This document shows, piece by piece, positions 51,601-62,809 of a DNA stretch of 64,000 nt. How positions within the stretch are numbered: the first letter of the stretch is position 1; the number at the start of each line of letters is the position of its first letter. The position numbers and the translations under genes were made by a program. The stretch is from Onchocerca lupi. Lineage: Eukaryota; Nematoda; Chromadorea; Rhabditida; Onchocercidae. The notes beneath the pieces are model-generated. The model was not told where the DNA came from. It worked only from the letters and a program-made list of their open reading frames with translations, and did no database searches. The stretch lies in NCBI GenBank assembly GCA_028564675.1, contig JAOVVO010000051.1:62001-126000 (forward strand), written 5' to 3'.

Positions 51601-54600
51601 TCGATTGAACAGGCAAATTCAGTATATCCATAAATATCCCGTTCAGTATTATAAATCAAATATCAAAGATTAACATTTTAAAACGAAATTTTATTAGCGA
51701 GCCAATTCTACTTCGATTTATAATTTTCTTGAACAAAATTTCGAAATAATTTATCAGAAGATAATTTTATTGCATTCGTGTTATTTTCTAATGAATCATC
51801 AACTCTTAAATTTTCCTTTTAAAGCATTGAAAAAGCCAGTATTCAATTTGATTAGCAATTTGAACTAAATTATCACTATGCTTACTTTTGATTTCAGATA
51901 CGCGTAAAAATAGTTTTAATTCCAAATTTTCTAGCCCAGCGAAGAAACTAGTTAATAAAAATAACTACTTCTGTCTACTTGGATAGGCGGAAGCATTTTT
52001 TAAAACCAATTTAAAAAACGTTAGCTCATTTATATGGTTAAATGATGTGAAAAGCTTGCCAATATACATTCATTCTAACTGCAGTCAAGAATTCAGAAAA
52101 GCTTTCTGAGAAATGATCAACGATGAAAACTTTTTCAGAATTACTTCACTTAGCGATGCTCGTTATTAAATAAATTGCATTATTTCTTTCATCCGTTTAT
52201 CGCTTTTTCATTGAATATAATAAATCAAAAATTTCCGAATTCTGTGATTCAGAATTCTTCATAGTTTGATATGAATTGTTTCTTTTCTCTTTTTCGGGAA
52301 AAAATTCTCAAATAAAATTAATTTATTTCTGCAGAAGACATTCATTTCATCATTTTGCCATCCAGAATTTTACATGTACATTTCATATGAAAAAAAAAAA
52401 GTGGAATTTCACAATTATCGAAAGTTTTGTATTTGTAACTGATCAATTTTAAGAATAGTTGGTGAGCGGATGAATTAGGCATTTTCATGAGAATTATCAG
52501 AATCTTCAGATATCATTACCAAAAGATGAGTAGTGACTGATTAGGAATAGAAGTGTATGATACAATGAGAAATAGGACATCTCTGCACTGTCATTATAGG
52601 CATCTGATAATGATAATGCTCGTTGCAAGTTGCAAGTTGCAAACGCAAATCATGTTGTCTTATTCGTATCCTTTCCCTTGACTTTTATATGTCATAGTTA
52701 TTTGATTAACCTAAATTTCTATTATTTTGGATTGACTTAAGTTTAGCCGTTAGAAAAATTAAGCCCAATCATTATGGTAGCCTTTGTTTTTTTCAACTGG
52801 AAAAGTTGAAATAGATGGAGCATTCCCACAACTTTCGAACTGATTCCAAAATATATTTATCAGTTCTTCAGATGAAAGGATGAACAGCACCATTATAATA
52901 TCATTTCTTTTTATATTTCCCTGATTACACATCAAATATTGCTTAGGCAATTTCTGAGATTTTCACAGCAATTACTTCTTCTGTTTTGAAGTACACATCC
53001 GTAATTTTCATTTAGAAATGGAAGAAAAAAAAAACAGAGTTATCGATTTGGGAAAGAAAACTAATTAACTGCTTGCTAAGTATTTAAAAAGATGCATTTG
53101 ATTAAATACTGAATGGTCATTGAAATTCTGAAAGAACTTCGAGGAATTTAAGAATTTTGTGCTATTTCTTTTCTCTTTTTCTTTCTTAAAAAATTTTCTT
53201 CTATCTAAATAAATCATCCAAATAAACTCATCAGGTAGTCATCGACTTGCTCATTTAAAATATCAAGAAAATATTCCTGTAAGCATATGAGTTCCAGGTC
53301 TCTTATTCAGAATCCTATTTGATGCTATAGAAAAATACTTTTCAACGATTCGTTAAGTAACAATAACTTTACTGCTAAAACTGTCAGTACTGAAATCCAT
53401 ATGTATTTTAAAATTAAATATTGAGGAAAATATTGTTCTTTTTGAAGAGTTACGAAATGGAAAGGAGGATTAATGATGCATAATTATTCGTGGAAATTAT
53501 CATTACTTTTAAATAAATTTTCACATTGTTCTTGATGCCCTGTCATACCTGACCTTTAACATCCCAAATTCAGAAACTTTTCCACATTAATTCGAAATAT
53601 TTTGAATTACTGTTTTTGTTCGTTCTTAATTTACTGCAAATAATTATTGCTGTGCCATGATTCGATCTTTTTTTTGCTGTTTGCTTTCCAGTATATTTAA
53701 TCATCACAACTTAACAATGACTAGTCCTACATTTCTTCAAATCAAAGTCCTCTTTTAAAAATAAATTTAAAAATCTTAACTTTCAAACTTTTTGTAGCGG
53801 AAAATTCAGTTCCATCAAAAATTTCATTTCATTTTGCCATCATTAATCATATTTTGATTTTCGTTCTTTATTCGATGATCTGTTATTCGAGAAAACTAGG
53901 TGAAACTAACCGTGCTTAATTCGACAAACCGAGATATTCATTTCCTGAAAAAATAAAGTTTGGGATTAACAACTGATCATATCGATACCATCCTATCAGC
54001 GCCTCTCTTTATCGCATGATGATCATTTAAGATAATTGATAATGAGAGAGAAAGACGGACAGAAGAGAGAGAGAGGGAAGGAGGGAGAAGAATGATATCG
54101 AAAGCAATAAGCTGGTTTTATAGTTCAGCAGGTCACATAAATGATAAGACATCAATTTAGTAAGTGATGAAATAGAAAGGACAATTTCACTCTTCATTTC
54201 CTATCCCAAATGTCTTAACAGTTTGAAAGATGAATTATCATTTTCAGGATAGAAACTAACCAATGCATATTCGTCGCATGAGCCTAATAACTACGGTAAT
54301 ATTTGTAGCATAATGGTTCAGGTTGAGAATGTCAGGTACAGGTCAGATCAGGAATATGATTGATTGATAGATGGGTGAATGATTAGGTGTTGCCGGGTAT
54401 GATTCACATTCTGCGCTTCTCGAAATTAAAAATTAAAACCCCCTTGTTATCATTGTTGTTTATGTCGCTTTCACATTATTTATTATTTTCTGGATTTTCC
54501 ATCCCATTTCTCTTCATGTTTGAAAATTTGATCGTAAATAATCGTTTTATTTTTCACCTCTACAAATATTGTTCTGACATAGATGAAACCAGCTAAAAGC

Positions 54601-54944
54601 AGTTCTGGGATAGTCCAAATAATTGTTCTCATTACTTTTAAGATCATTCGTTATTCCTTCTCAAAATAATTATCACTATTACTTGAAAAAACTGGTAAAT
54701 AAAAAGAAACAAACTAAAATTGAGCAAAATTTATCTCCCTAATTACCATATTATAGAGTCAGCAGCATCATATCTATTGGGCTATAGTCAAACTAACATC
54801 TGCTAGAAGAATAGACATCTAAGCTATTCTCTCATCATTCTGATTCACTATCACGCATGGTTTTCAACATGCAATAAGAGCCTTATTCATATTTTCAGGC
54901 TGCTTTTTTTTTTCAACATATTTGGAAACAAAATTTATGATGTT
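48655..54944. other. Intergenic region between the RING gene and PHACTR
   Basis: About 6.3 kb of AT-rich DNA. Apart from the faint coding-like segments at 49.5-51.0 kb listed separately, I find no exon series, RNA gene or mobile element. Small landmarks are a threefold 7-base repeat (GTTGCAA) at about 52622-52643 and a purine tract of GA repeats at about 54043-54091, followed by the probable PHACTR promoter region. Confidence 0.5.
49481..50927 (+). pseudogene. Possible remnant of an F-box (FBXO7-like) gene
   Basis: Several coding-like stretches lie in order on the + strand. A 48-codon frame from ATG 49481 contains NEVIIVLCDTMQLMGY, which recalls the start of the FP domain of FBXO7/PI31. An open segment at 50379-50537 follows. 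Next, 50541-50678 reads LPGEIITDVLSFVPRK, like the start of an F-box. Last, 50844-50924 reads SDKLREHSWLRLI, in the position where FBXO7 has its LLWR-x-L block. Between them the frame is broken by stops (50538, 50676, 50841, 50925 and others), and only some can be removed by plausible short introns (for example 50491-50550, which joins in phase). I infer either a decayed gene or a fast-evolving gene that I could not assemble. Chance in AT-rich DNA cannot be excluded. Confidence 0.3.
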
Positions 54945-57900
54945 ATGTTAAAATTTCAATCTGAAACGAAGGCAGATGTACAAAAGGGCACGACTGAATC
55001 AAAAAATATAACAGGTAATATCTTTTTTTGTGAGCCTGTTCATGAAGATTACACAAATTCCATTTATACAATAGTGATTGTTTAGTTTTTCATGGGATTC
55101 GGGAACTCAATTTAAAATATTTGTGCTTTCAAATAATTTGTGAAAAATTGCGACTGGACATTATAAGTTTTTATGACTTCATTTTAATTCACTCTTAGCC
55201 ATTTAAATTGTCACATAAATGCATTGCATGAAGTTATTTCAGTTTTTGAACAGACTACTGAAGACGTAACAGACATTAATGTGGAATTTACTCCTGACAG
55301 AACTACTAACAAGTAAGTGAAAAAATTTCCACAGCGAATTGTTTTCTGGAGCAGTCTGATTTCTGTCATTCCAGGACATTTTATAAGAACAATTCTATAA
55401 ATGAAAAAAGAAATAAAAATGAAGAAAAATTAAAAGCGTTTTGGAAGGTTTTTTTTTATCTTTCAAACCTGTAAACCAAGGAAATGGTTTTTCAGGTCAC
55501 GGTATAGTCAAAGGAAACACTCTTATCATGTCTTTAGCAATTCGTTGAAATCAGGCAAATTTTGGTTGCGCATTTTCCGACCGTGGAAGTGGCGAAAAAG
55601 GCATCATAGAGAACGGTTACGGTTAGTTAATATTTTAGAATTTATGTTTGCAGTTTTTATGTTGCTTACGAAAGAAAGCATCTCAAAATAGTTGATTTTA
55701 GCGAAGCGCATTGAAATGTTGCGTATACTTCTAATACCATTGCACAACTTAAATTCCCATTTGTTTTCTTATACTTAATAGATGTTTTAGTATTGCTATC
55801 ATTTTCTGCAATATTGCTTATGTATTGCAGTAAGATTAGCACGTTTATATTTACATATCAGTTTGCTAGGAACATACGAAAATGATGAAGCAAGATGTGT
55901 ATTCATTCGAGTGCTATAATAAATAAAAACTTCCTTGGATTCATCCAGTGAGCTTGAAAAATAAGCTTGAAAAATTTTCTTCCTTGATTTAATGCAAAGA
56001 AGAAAGAAAGATTTAATTTCAGTAATTTCAAGTATTAGTGGTATTCGTTCTTAAAAGTAATGTTTTGAAACCTATAACTGTAAAATTTTTTATAAGCTTA
56101 ATTACATTGCTACAATTATTTTATAGACGAGTTACAAGTGATCATAGGCAAGAAAATTCACCGCCCTCTATCATACGTTCATCTTTCAGCACATTGGAAT
56201 CACTCTTTTCTCTTCCGGATGTTGATGGTTAGTTTTGTTATTTTTGGGAACAAATATTCTTGTAGTCGTCCAGAATATTTTTGGCACTGATACCTTCATT
56301 TTGTAAATGAGTAATAAATTTTAATCGATTGTGATAAAGTTTAAAAGTTTTCAATCATTTCAGTTGTTTGTTTGTTAGTCTAAAATCAGCTTTCTTATTC
56401 ACTCTTAAAATCAGCTTTCTTTTTCAGTACTTGTATGATACATCAATATTTCGATTTTAATTATGATCGTATAATGTTATTTATGGTGCTGAAATTAACT
56501 GGTTTATTTCATATTTACTCTGATATGAATATCACTAATATTTGATTGTGAAATCCTTTACTGTAAAGATTAAAAAGTTTACTCTTAGATCGATCACTTT
56601 AAAGACACCTTTTTGTAGACCTTTTTGTATTCCTTTTGCTCGATGGATAGTGTTAAAAAAGACTCAGTAATAGTTCCGAATTATATGATGTCTAGTTGCG
56701 ATCTAGAATTATTATTTGTAACTTGTCAACAAATGAATGATATGCAGCAGTTGACCAGTTATTTAGTATTGTCTGCTAGAATCTTTTATCATTATCAACA
56801 GCTGATTGGTTGAAATTTTATTTTTAAAAATCATCATCAATTTTTGCTCTCCACTGTTTGATACTTTGACCCATTATTCATTATTATGAAATTACTGGAT
56901 GACTTATAATTTGTGTTTGCTTTCTCTGCTTTCATTTCAGAATTTAATGTTGTTTGGTTCCTCTATTCTCATTTCAAAATTGATCGTTTCAGAATTGTTC
57001 GTGTTCATGTCTTATTTGTTTAAATATCAATAATCATATTTTTAGATGTTTTTTTTATATCTATTGTTTCTACACGTAATTTCCATTTTACTCGTTATAT
57101 AAAAGAATTGACTGGAATAATCCATTTCCTTCAATACTATACATCATTATATTTACGATTTTCCGAAACCAATTACAGAGACATATAGGCCAACGCAGTG
57201 GAGCTGTTTAAATTCGCCAGTTCAAGAGACCGTTCGAATAAACTTGGATTCATTAAAGGGGTACGAAACTCTCATGAAAACATAGTATTTCTATAATTTT
57301 CAGTTTTAGTCATTTAATGCAATATTTGCTTCTCTTATTTTGAATATTTTCAATCCAGCTCAAACGATTTTATCGACTAGATTTCAGAGAAAATTCTGCT
57401 GAAAATATTCTTCGCCTGACTACTGAAGAAATAGTAGTACCAACAGTTCAAAAAGCTGTAATTGTTAAACACAGAGATCCACTGAGAGCAGATAGTTTAG
57501 CGAGTATCAAAACTGTAGAAACAGATGCTGGTCAACTTAAAGCAGAAAATTCCTTAGATTTTGAAGCCACTTCCATTATAAACCAAGGTAATTTTTGGAA
57601 ATTTCATAAAAAATTCATTTTGTATGTTTTGAAAAATTTCTCGGCCATTTTTGTCACCTTTTTTTTAAAGAAAACTTTTATTAGGTTTGCATTGTTTTGC
57701 AGTCGGACAGTTTAGTCAAGATGAAGAAAGCATAAATGGTGAGCAGCTTACCGATCAAGAATGCAAAACTTTCGATCTAGATCCCAAAGAAATGAAAAGT
57801 GCAGTTGTTGAAGAAATCATTGTAAAAGAGCCCAATTTGTCAGCTCGACCAAATAAACCTGTGCTCAAGAAGCCTGGTGCACCCAGCAGATTCAGATTTG

Positions 57901-59274
57901 CGCAACGAACACCGAGTCAAGGAATACGATCAATCGAAAAGATTTCTGGAATAGTAACTATTGATCGTCCTGATCAGCTGCTGAGGTGAGTTTTTTTAGG
58001 ATTTGAATATTATTAATGAAGAAGCAGGAAGACCAATTTGTAAGAACATTTTTGAGTCTGATAATATAGTATATTTTAGGTCTGATGTAACCAGATTACC
58101 ATCCAGGCTTACTGATGATAGCGATAGCGATACAGACATCCAATATCGTGAGGATAAATTTAGCAAATGTCGTGGTATTGGTTATAGTACGAATCCAGCC
58201 ATTGCTAGTCGTATTATGCCGTATCCTTCATCTAGTGAAGATGACGAAGATGTCCCATTATGTTTGTATTTTGAAAGATTGAAGCAAATTTCAATTAATT
58301 TTGTTTTGATATATTACACGGTACATTTTTAGCAAGTTTTGCATTACGGGTAACTAGAAAGGACACATTTGCGATGTTAAACGTTCCTGATCCTATCGAT
58401 GACATTCCGAATCAAACATCCGATGATAGAAGACGATTGATGCACAAAGCAAGTATTAAATTGGAAAGGTTCATTTTTGTTAAATATACTTCCTTAAACA
58501 CTTGTCAGCAATTTCAAACTTTTAGTAATAATTTGATTATTTTTTAACTACTCAGCATTCGTGTCAGACTTTCAGGAAGTTAAGTGAGCGTCCTTCTGTT
58601 GAAGAATTGGAGCAGCGTAATATTTTAAAAGCCAAAGATGCTTCGATTTCTTCCAAAAAGGCTATGGATGAAACACGTAAAGTGCTATTGCGTAAGGTAA
58701 TTGTTCATTTCAATTATTGTTGTTGTTTCATTTGGTACTCATGATTTACTAATTGTTGGGAATTTACTTTCTAGATTTATATTGAAATTAAGGATGATGA
58801 TTTCTTTTAGCTCAGTTTCCGTCCAACAATTCAAGAGCTAAAGGATAAGCAGATAATTAAATTTAATGATTATGTGGAAGTAACAGAAGCAGAAGCATAT
58901 GATCGAAAAACAGACAAACCTTGGACGAGACTAACACCGATTGATAAGGTTTTGAAATTTCTATCTCATGAGCTGAAGTGGTTATCTTTTAGATAACTAT
59001 TCATAGTCTACTGATCTGACCAAAAATTTGCGTCACTGCAGGCACTGATCAGAAAGGAGTTGAATGATTTCAAGGCAACAGAGATGGATGTGCATGAGGA
59101 AAGCCGCATATTTACACGGTAGTTTCTTCCAGCTTTAGTAAAAAAAAAAAAAAAAAAAAAAAGAAAGACTTTCCACCTTAAAAACACTTTTTCGATGTAT
59201 GGTAATAATAATAATAAAAAGCTTTCAGCTGCTCACATCAGACAATAAATTTTTTCAGGTTTCATCGCCCATAA
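54945..59274 (+). CDS. PHACTR: PHACTR-type phosphatase and actin regulator
   Basis: Binds G-actin through RPEL motifs and protein phosphatase 1 through its C-terminus. Thirteen exons: 54945-55014, 55243-55312, 55496-55621, 56127-56227, 57179-57260, 57388-57587, 57703-57985, 58080-58261, 58333-58468, 58576-58696, 58811-58948, 59042-59118, 59259-59274; phases agree, 533 residues. FRPWKWRKR (about 74-82) is the family N-terminal basic motif. Two RPEL motifs are clear near the C-terminus: KLSERPSVEELEQRNIL (about 418-434) and KLSFRPTIQELKDKQII (about 457-473). The PP1-binding end is well conserved: NDYVEVTEAEAYDR, KPWTRLT, IRKELNDFK, then MDVHEESR and terminal RFHRP encoded by a 16-base last exon. 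The usual RPEL after PWKWRK and the first of the three C-terminal RPELs are not recognisable. A 4-codon upstream frame (ATG 54937) precedes the chosen ATG. The middle is acidic/Ser-rich and unconserved. Confidence 0.88.
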
Positions 59275-59952
59275 ACTTGTATTATATCATTCTTCCACGC
59301 ATTAATTTTTTGTTTCCTATGCTGACTTGTGACATCTCATAACATTTCTTTATTATCTGTTTTGTTTTTTCTCATTGTTCCTTCCATCTTTATTCATTAT
59401 TGAATAAGAATTCATTATTTCGCAAATTCTTTCATATTCCTATCCGAACTATGAATTTTATTTCTAATGAGTTGAATCCAAACACGAGTTTCTCCTTTTA
59501 CATTAATAGTTGTTCAGCATTGGCAAGAATCATGATCACTGCATTCGAAAATTACTTTTAGAAATTTTTACTTTCTGTTCCATGTACGATTTTGCAGCAT
59601 TTGTTTTTTTCTGATTTCTTATATTTCTTCCAAAAAATATACCGAAAAATATTATGACAATTGAAATTGTAACTTCTAATTTGATGGTTTGCTGTGTGTG
59701 TATATGTGTATATGATAGTGGCCAAAGAAACTATGCATCTCTATTATTTTAAAATTTATTGCCTCAATGTTCAGATTGTGATGAACTTCATGCATAGAAT
59801 TTGAATTGGAAAAGAATTCAGTATTGATAACAAAAACTTTATTGAACCGAAAGTGTTATGTACATATATTTTGTTTCTTCATTATTCTTAAAACTATATT
59901 AGTACTCCTCTTGTATATGACTGTTTTGTAAGTGCCAAGTACGACATATATA

Positions 59953-60004
59953 GAGTTTGAAAATAGAACATATATATACATATATGTGTTCTATTTTCAA
60001 ACTC
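59953..60004. repeat. 52-base near-perfect inverted repeat (hairpin)
   Basis: The left arm starts GAGTTTGAAAATAGAACA and the right arm is its reverse complement (TGTTCTATTTTCAAACTC), continuing inward through alternating TA/CA sequence. The arms are about 24 bases with one mismatch and a very short loop. It lies 0.68 kb after the PHACTR stop codon, in the convergent spacer. It could be a 3' UTR stem-loop, a cruciform-forming site or a tiny inverted-repeat element. Confidence 0.85.
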
Positions 60005-60386
60005 ATTCTGATGACCAAAATTAGTATTGAAGTCATTTCCAAGACTTCTTCAAAAGTTTTTCGAAAACTGAATTTCCTACATCCCTCCTCTTCCTTTTGC
60101 GTATCATTTCCTCTCTAATCTTTGGTACGTAATCTTCCGCTTAAATTTGCAGTTTTCTCTTCCAGAGACTTTGTAAATAGAGAACTGAAGTTCTCCATGA
60201 TCTACACTTTTTTTATTGCTGATATAAATAAACTTCTCTCTCTAACGTATATATGTTCAGTAATAGATTTAAAACTGACAATGAGATCTTAATAAGCGTT
60301 GTAAAGTGATACCACAAGATTCTCATGAGAGAAGAAGATGGCCTGCAACATAACTACCGATACATACAAGACAAATTTCAAGATGG

Positions 60387-60422
60387 ACGCATTTAAATAT
60401 CGAAACGCATTTAAATATCGAA
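60387..60422 (+). repeat. Tandem repeat, 2 x 18 bases
   Basis: Two adjacent perfect copies of ACGCATTTAAATATCGAA, in the PHACTR/prefoldin 3 spacer. No function apparent. Confidence 0.85.
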
Positions 60423-60853
60423 CGCTGTACTCCAAAAGAATTAATATACAGGATATTTTTTCCAGCAATTATTATTTGGAGTAGTGAAATTCAATGCATT
60501 AAAGGAAAGTATGCAGTACCATGTTAGCACAATTGATAATTTGTTAGGTAGAAAAACTTGGCAAAAAATTTATGTGAACAGGAATATGGTTAAAAATTAC
60601 ATCCAAAATATAATTAAGACAGTGGAACATTCAAATTTGGAACGTATTTATTTCAAAATCTAGTGCTATTTAGCTGTAAAACTTTATTTAGTTGAGATTA
60701 TTCTGATTATTACTTATAAAAAACTTAAATTCTACAACTTTATTCCTAATTGAAATCCATTCAAAAAAAAAAAAAAAAAAAGAAAAAAAAACATGATGAA
60801 TGTAATATGCAGAACATGAAAGCAAACTGTAAAAAGATTGATGATATTTCTTT

Positions 60854-62790
60854 TCATCGTCCTGCTTTTTGTCGAATACCATAATTGTAAACATGAGCCA
60901 TGTTGACTTCCGTAGTCGTTATCTGATCCTTAAGGAAAGCTAACTCTTTGTCGTATTTCGTCACTCCATCCTCTGCTAAAAGGAAAATTTGATGGAACCA
61001 GTTAAAATATGCATTGATCTGAGAAAAAATAACGCATGCTATATTTTATGCAAGATAAAAGTATAAGCCAAATATTCAATTATCGCTTCCTGACCAGTAA
61101 GTAGTACTAACGTATTAATAAAACAATTTAACATTACTTGGGTCAGCAGAATAGAAAGAAATAAAATAACTGTAATTATTTTCCGATAACGAATTTGTCA
61201 AATAACAGAGAGTTAGAACTTACCACTTTTATAATTATCTTCAAGTATACATCGCGCTTCATTCAAACTGAATTCCACCATAACATTGGAACCGAGCCAT
61301 AGAAGCACCTAAATTAATTTCTAGAGTGAAAACACTTAAATTCAGTGAACTGGATATATAATCTTACTGAAACAAAGCTACTACCTTGTCAAGTGAATCT
61401 GTCTTCACTCGCTGGTAAACATGATCATTAAGCAAATGTGTCAATTCCATAGCTTCATTTCTTTTCTGAAAAATTCCGTAGATAAGACATTTAGTAAAAA
61501 TTGAAGATTTCGAAAACAAATTTCGGCAACAAATTGATGACAATTGTACCAAAAGAAAATCCTTAATTTAAAAGCTCATTCTCAAAAGCAGATTAGAGTG
61601 AAATAAAATAAAAATCCAACATACTGATTTCTCTTCTAAATGATTAACAACTTCGATTGATTTCTTCAAATCCGGAAGCTTTGAAACTAATCTGTAAAAA
61701 CATGAATGAAAGCAATTGTTGATAAAAGTAAATTAATGAATTCATAATGGACATCTCTACTTACATTGCTAAGAAACAAAAACCATTATAGTATGTCGTG
61801 GATTTTGGCTGAATGTTGCGTTTTTGAGATTAAAGCCTTAAATTAAGACATTTACTGTAACAAAAGAGGTAGGAACGAATACTACACTGAATGGGTAAAT
61901 TTTGCAAAAAACAGAGAAATCAGTATAAAAAAAGACGGAGAAGAACAGAAACGATAAAGTCCTCATTTCGGAAGTCAACTGCTCCAGATAATAGTTAAAA
62001 TAATTACTTCTTATCTTTGATAACAGGATGATCTTAGAAAATGTGAAATTAATTTCGATCACACTTGGCATGAAAGGTGTGATATTTATGGTCTCTTTAT
62101 ATCGCCACAGAAATCTTTAAAACTCTAGTCAAGCCAAAATTACATTCATAGTAGACTATAGATCCTTACAGAAAAAACACAATCATTTGTTTATCGAATA
62201 TCCACATAAAACAGTAAACTACCGTAATTTTTGCTCAGTTAGCTGTTGTTCAACCTGCTTGTACTTCCTATAAATTGCTTCTAAACGTCTGATGCCTTCC
62301 TCTATGCTGATATTACCTTCTTTCTTCAAATAAGCTTCAACATCTTCCTGGAAATACAAAATGATTTGAAGATACAATAATTGAACATAGTATGCAATTA
62401 TTTCATTTTTAAACAGATCTTCAGAAACATGCAACTTTTTATCTTTCTCCCCCTCATTATCGCTTCTCCATTTAAAATTATACCATAACATTTCTCTTAT
62501 TTTCCCGTTTAGATTTAATTATGTACTATAACACCACACAAAAAACAAAAATTTAAAATCATCCCACATTTTGAAACAATTGTGTAAAAGTAGTAATCTT
62601 AAAGTTTAGTAATACATTATATGAAAGACAAATTACTTAATGTCCAGTAATATATATTCACAAAATTGAATTTTTTATTTCACTGAACTTCAAAATAGGA
62701 TATTTACAGCCTCCATTGATTACTAACCATCACTTCAGCTGTAGGGACACCTTGTTCTATAAGGTCTGAGACGAATTCTTCTTCCTTCAT
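60854..62790 (-). CDS. pfd-3: Prefoldin subunit 3 (VBP1)
   Basis: Alpha-type subunit of the hexameric cytosolic prefoldin co-chaperone that passes nascent actin and tubulin to the TRiC chaperonin. Exons in coding order: 62790-62728, 62347-62223, 61691-61625, 61465-61385, 61308-61224, 60975-60854; phases agree, 180 residues (human about 197). The N-terminal coiled coil starts after GVPTAEVMEDVEAYLKKEGN, matching human GIPEAVFVEDVDSFMKQPGN, and runs through EAIYRKYKQVEQQLTEQK and LPDLKKSIEVV. The beta-hairpin centre reads VLLWLGSNVMVEFSLNEA, matching VCLWLGANVMLEYDIDEA. The C-terminal helix ends DQITTTEVNMAHVYNY (human DQFTTTEVNMARVYNW). A consensus acceptor (AAATTCAG) lies 11 bases before the ATG and may be a trans-splice site. 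Confidence 0.94.
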
Positions 62791-62800
62791 TAAACTAATT

Positions 62801-62809
62801 GCTGAATTT
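62801..62809 (-). promoter_or_regulatory. Likely spliced-leader acceptor of pfd-3
   Basis: On the minus strand GAAATTCAG ends at 62802, and the ATG follows after 11 bases. No upstream coding exon is needed, because the protein already starts at the family N-terminus. Trans-splicing is inferred; a 5' UTR intron is the alternative. Confidence 0.45.

Larger units (their letters stand above)
59275..60853. other. Tail-to-tail spacer between PHACTR and prefoldin 3
   Basis: About 1.6 kb, expected to hold both 3' UTRs. No gene seen. It contains a long hairpin (59953-60004) and a two-unit tandem repeat (60387-60422). On the minus strand AATAAA hexamers at 60744-60739 and 60688-60683 are candidate poly(A) signals for the prefoldin gene. 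Confidence 0.6.
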
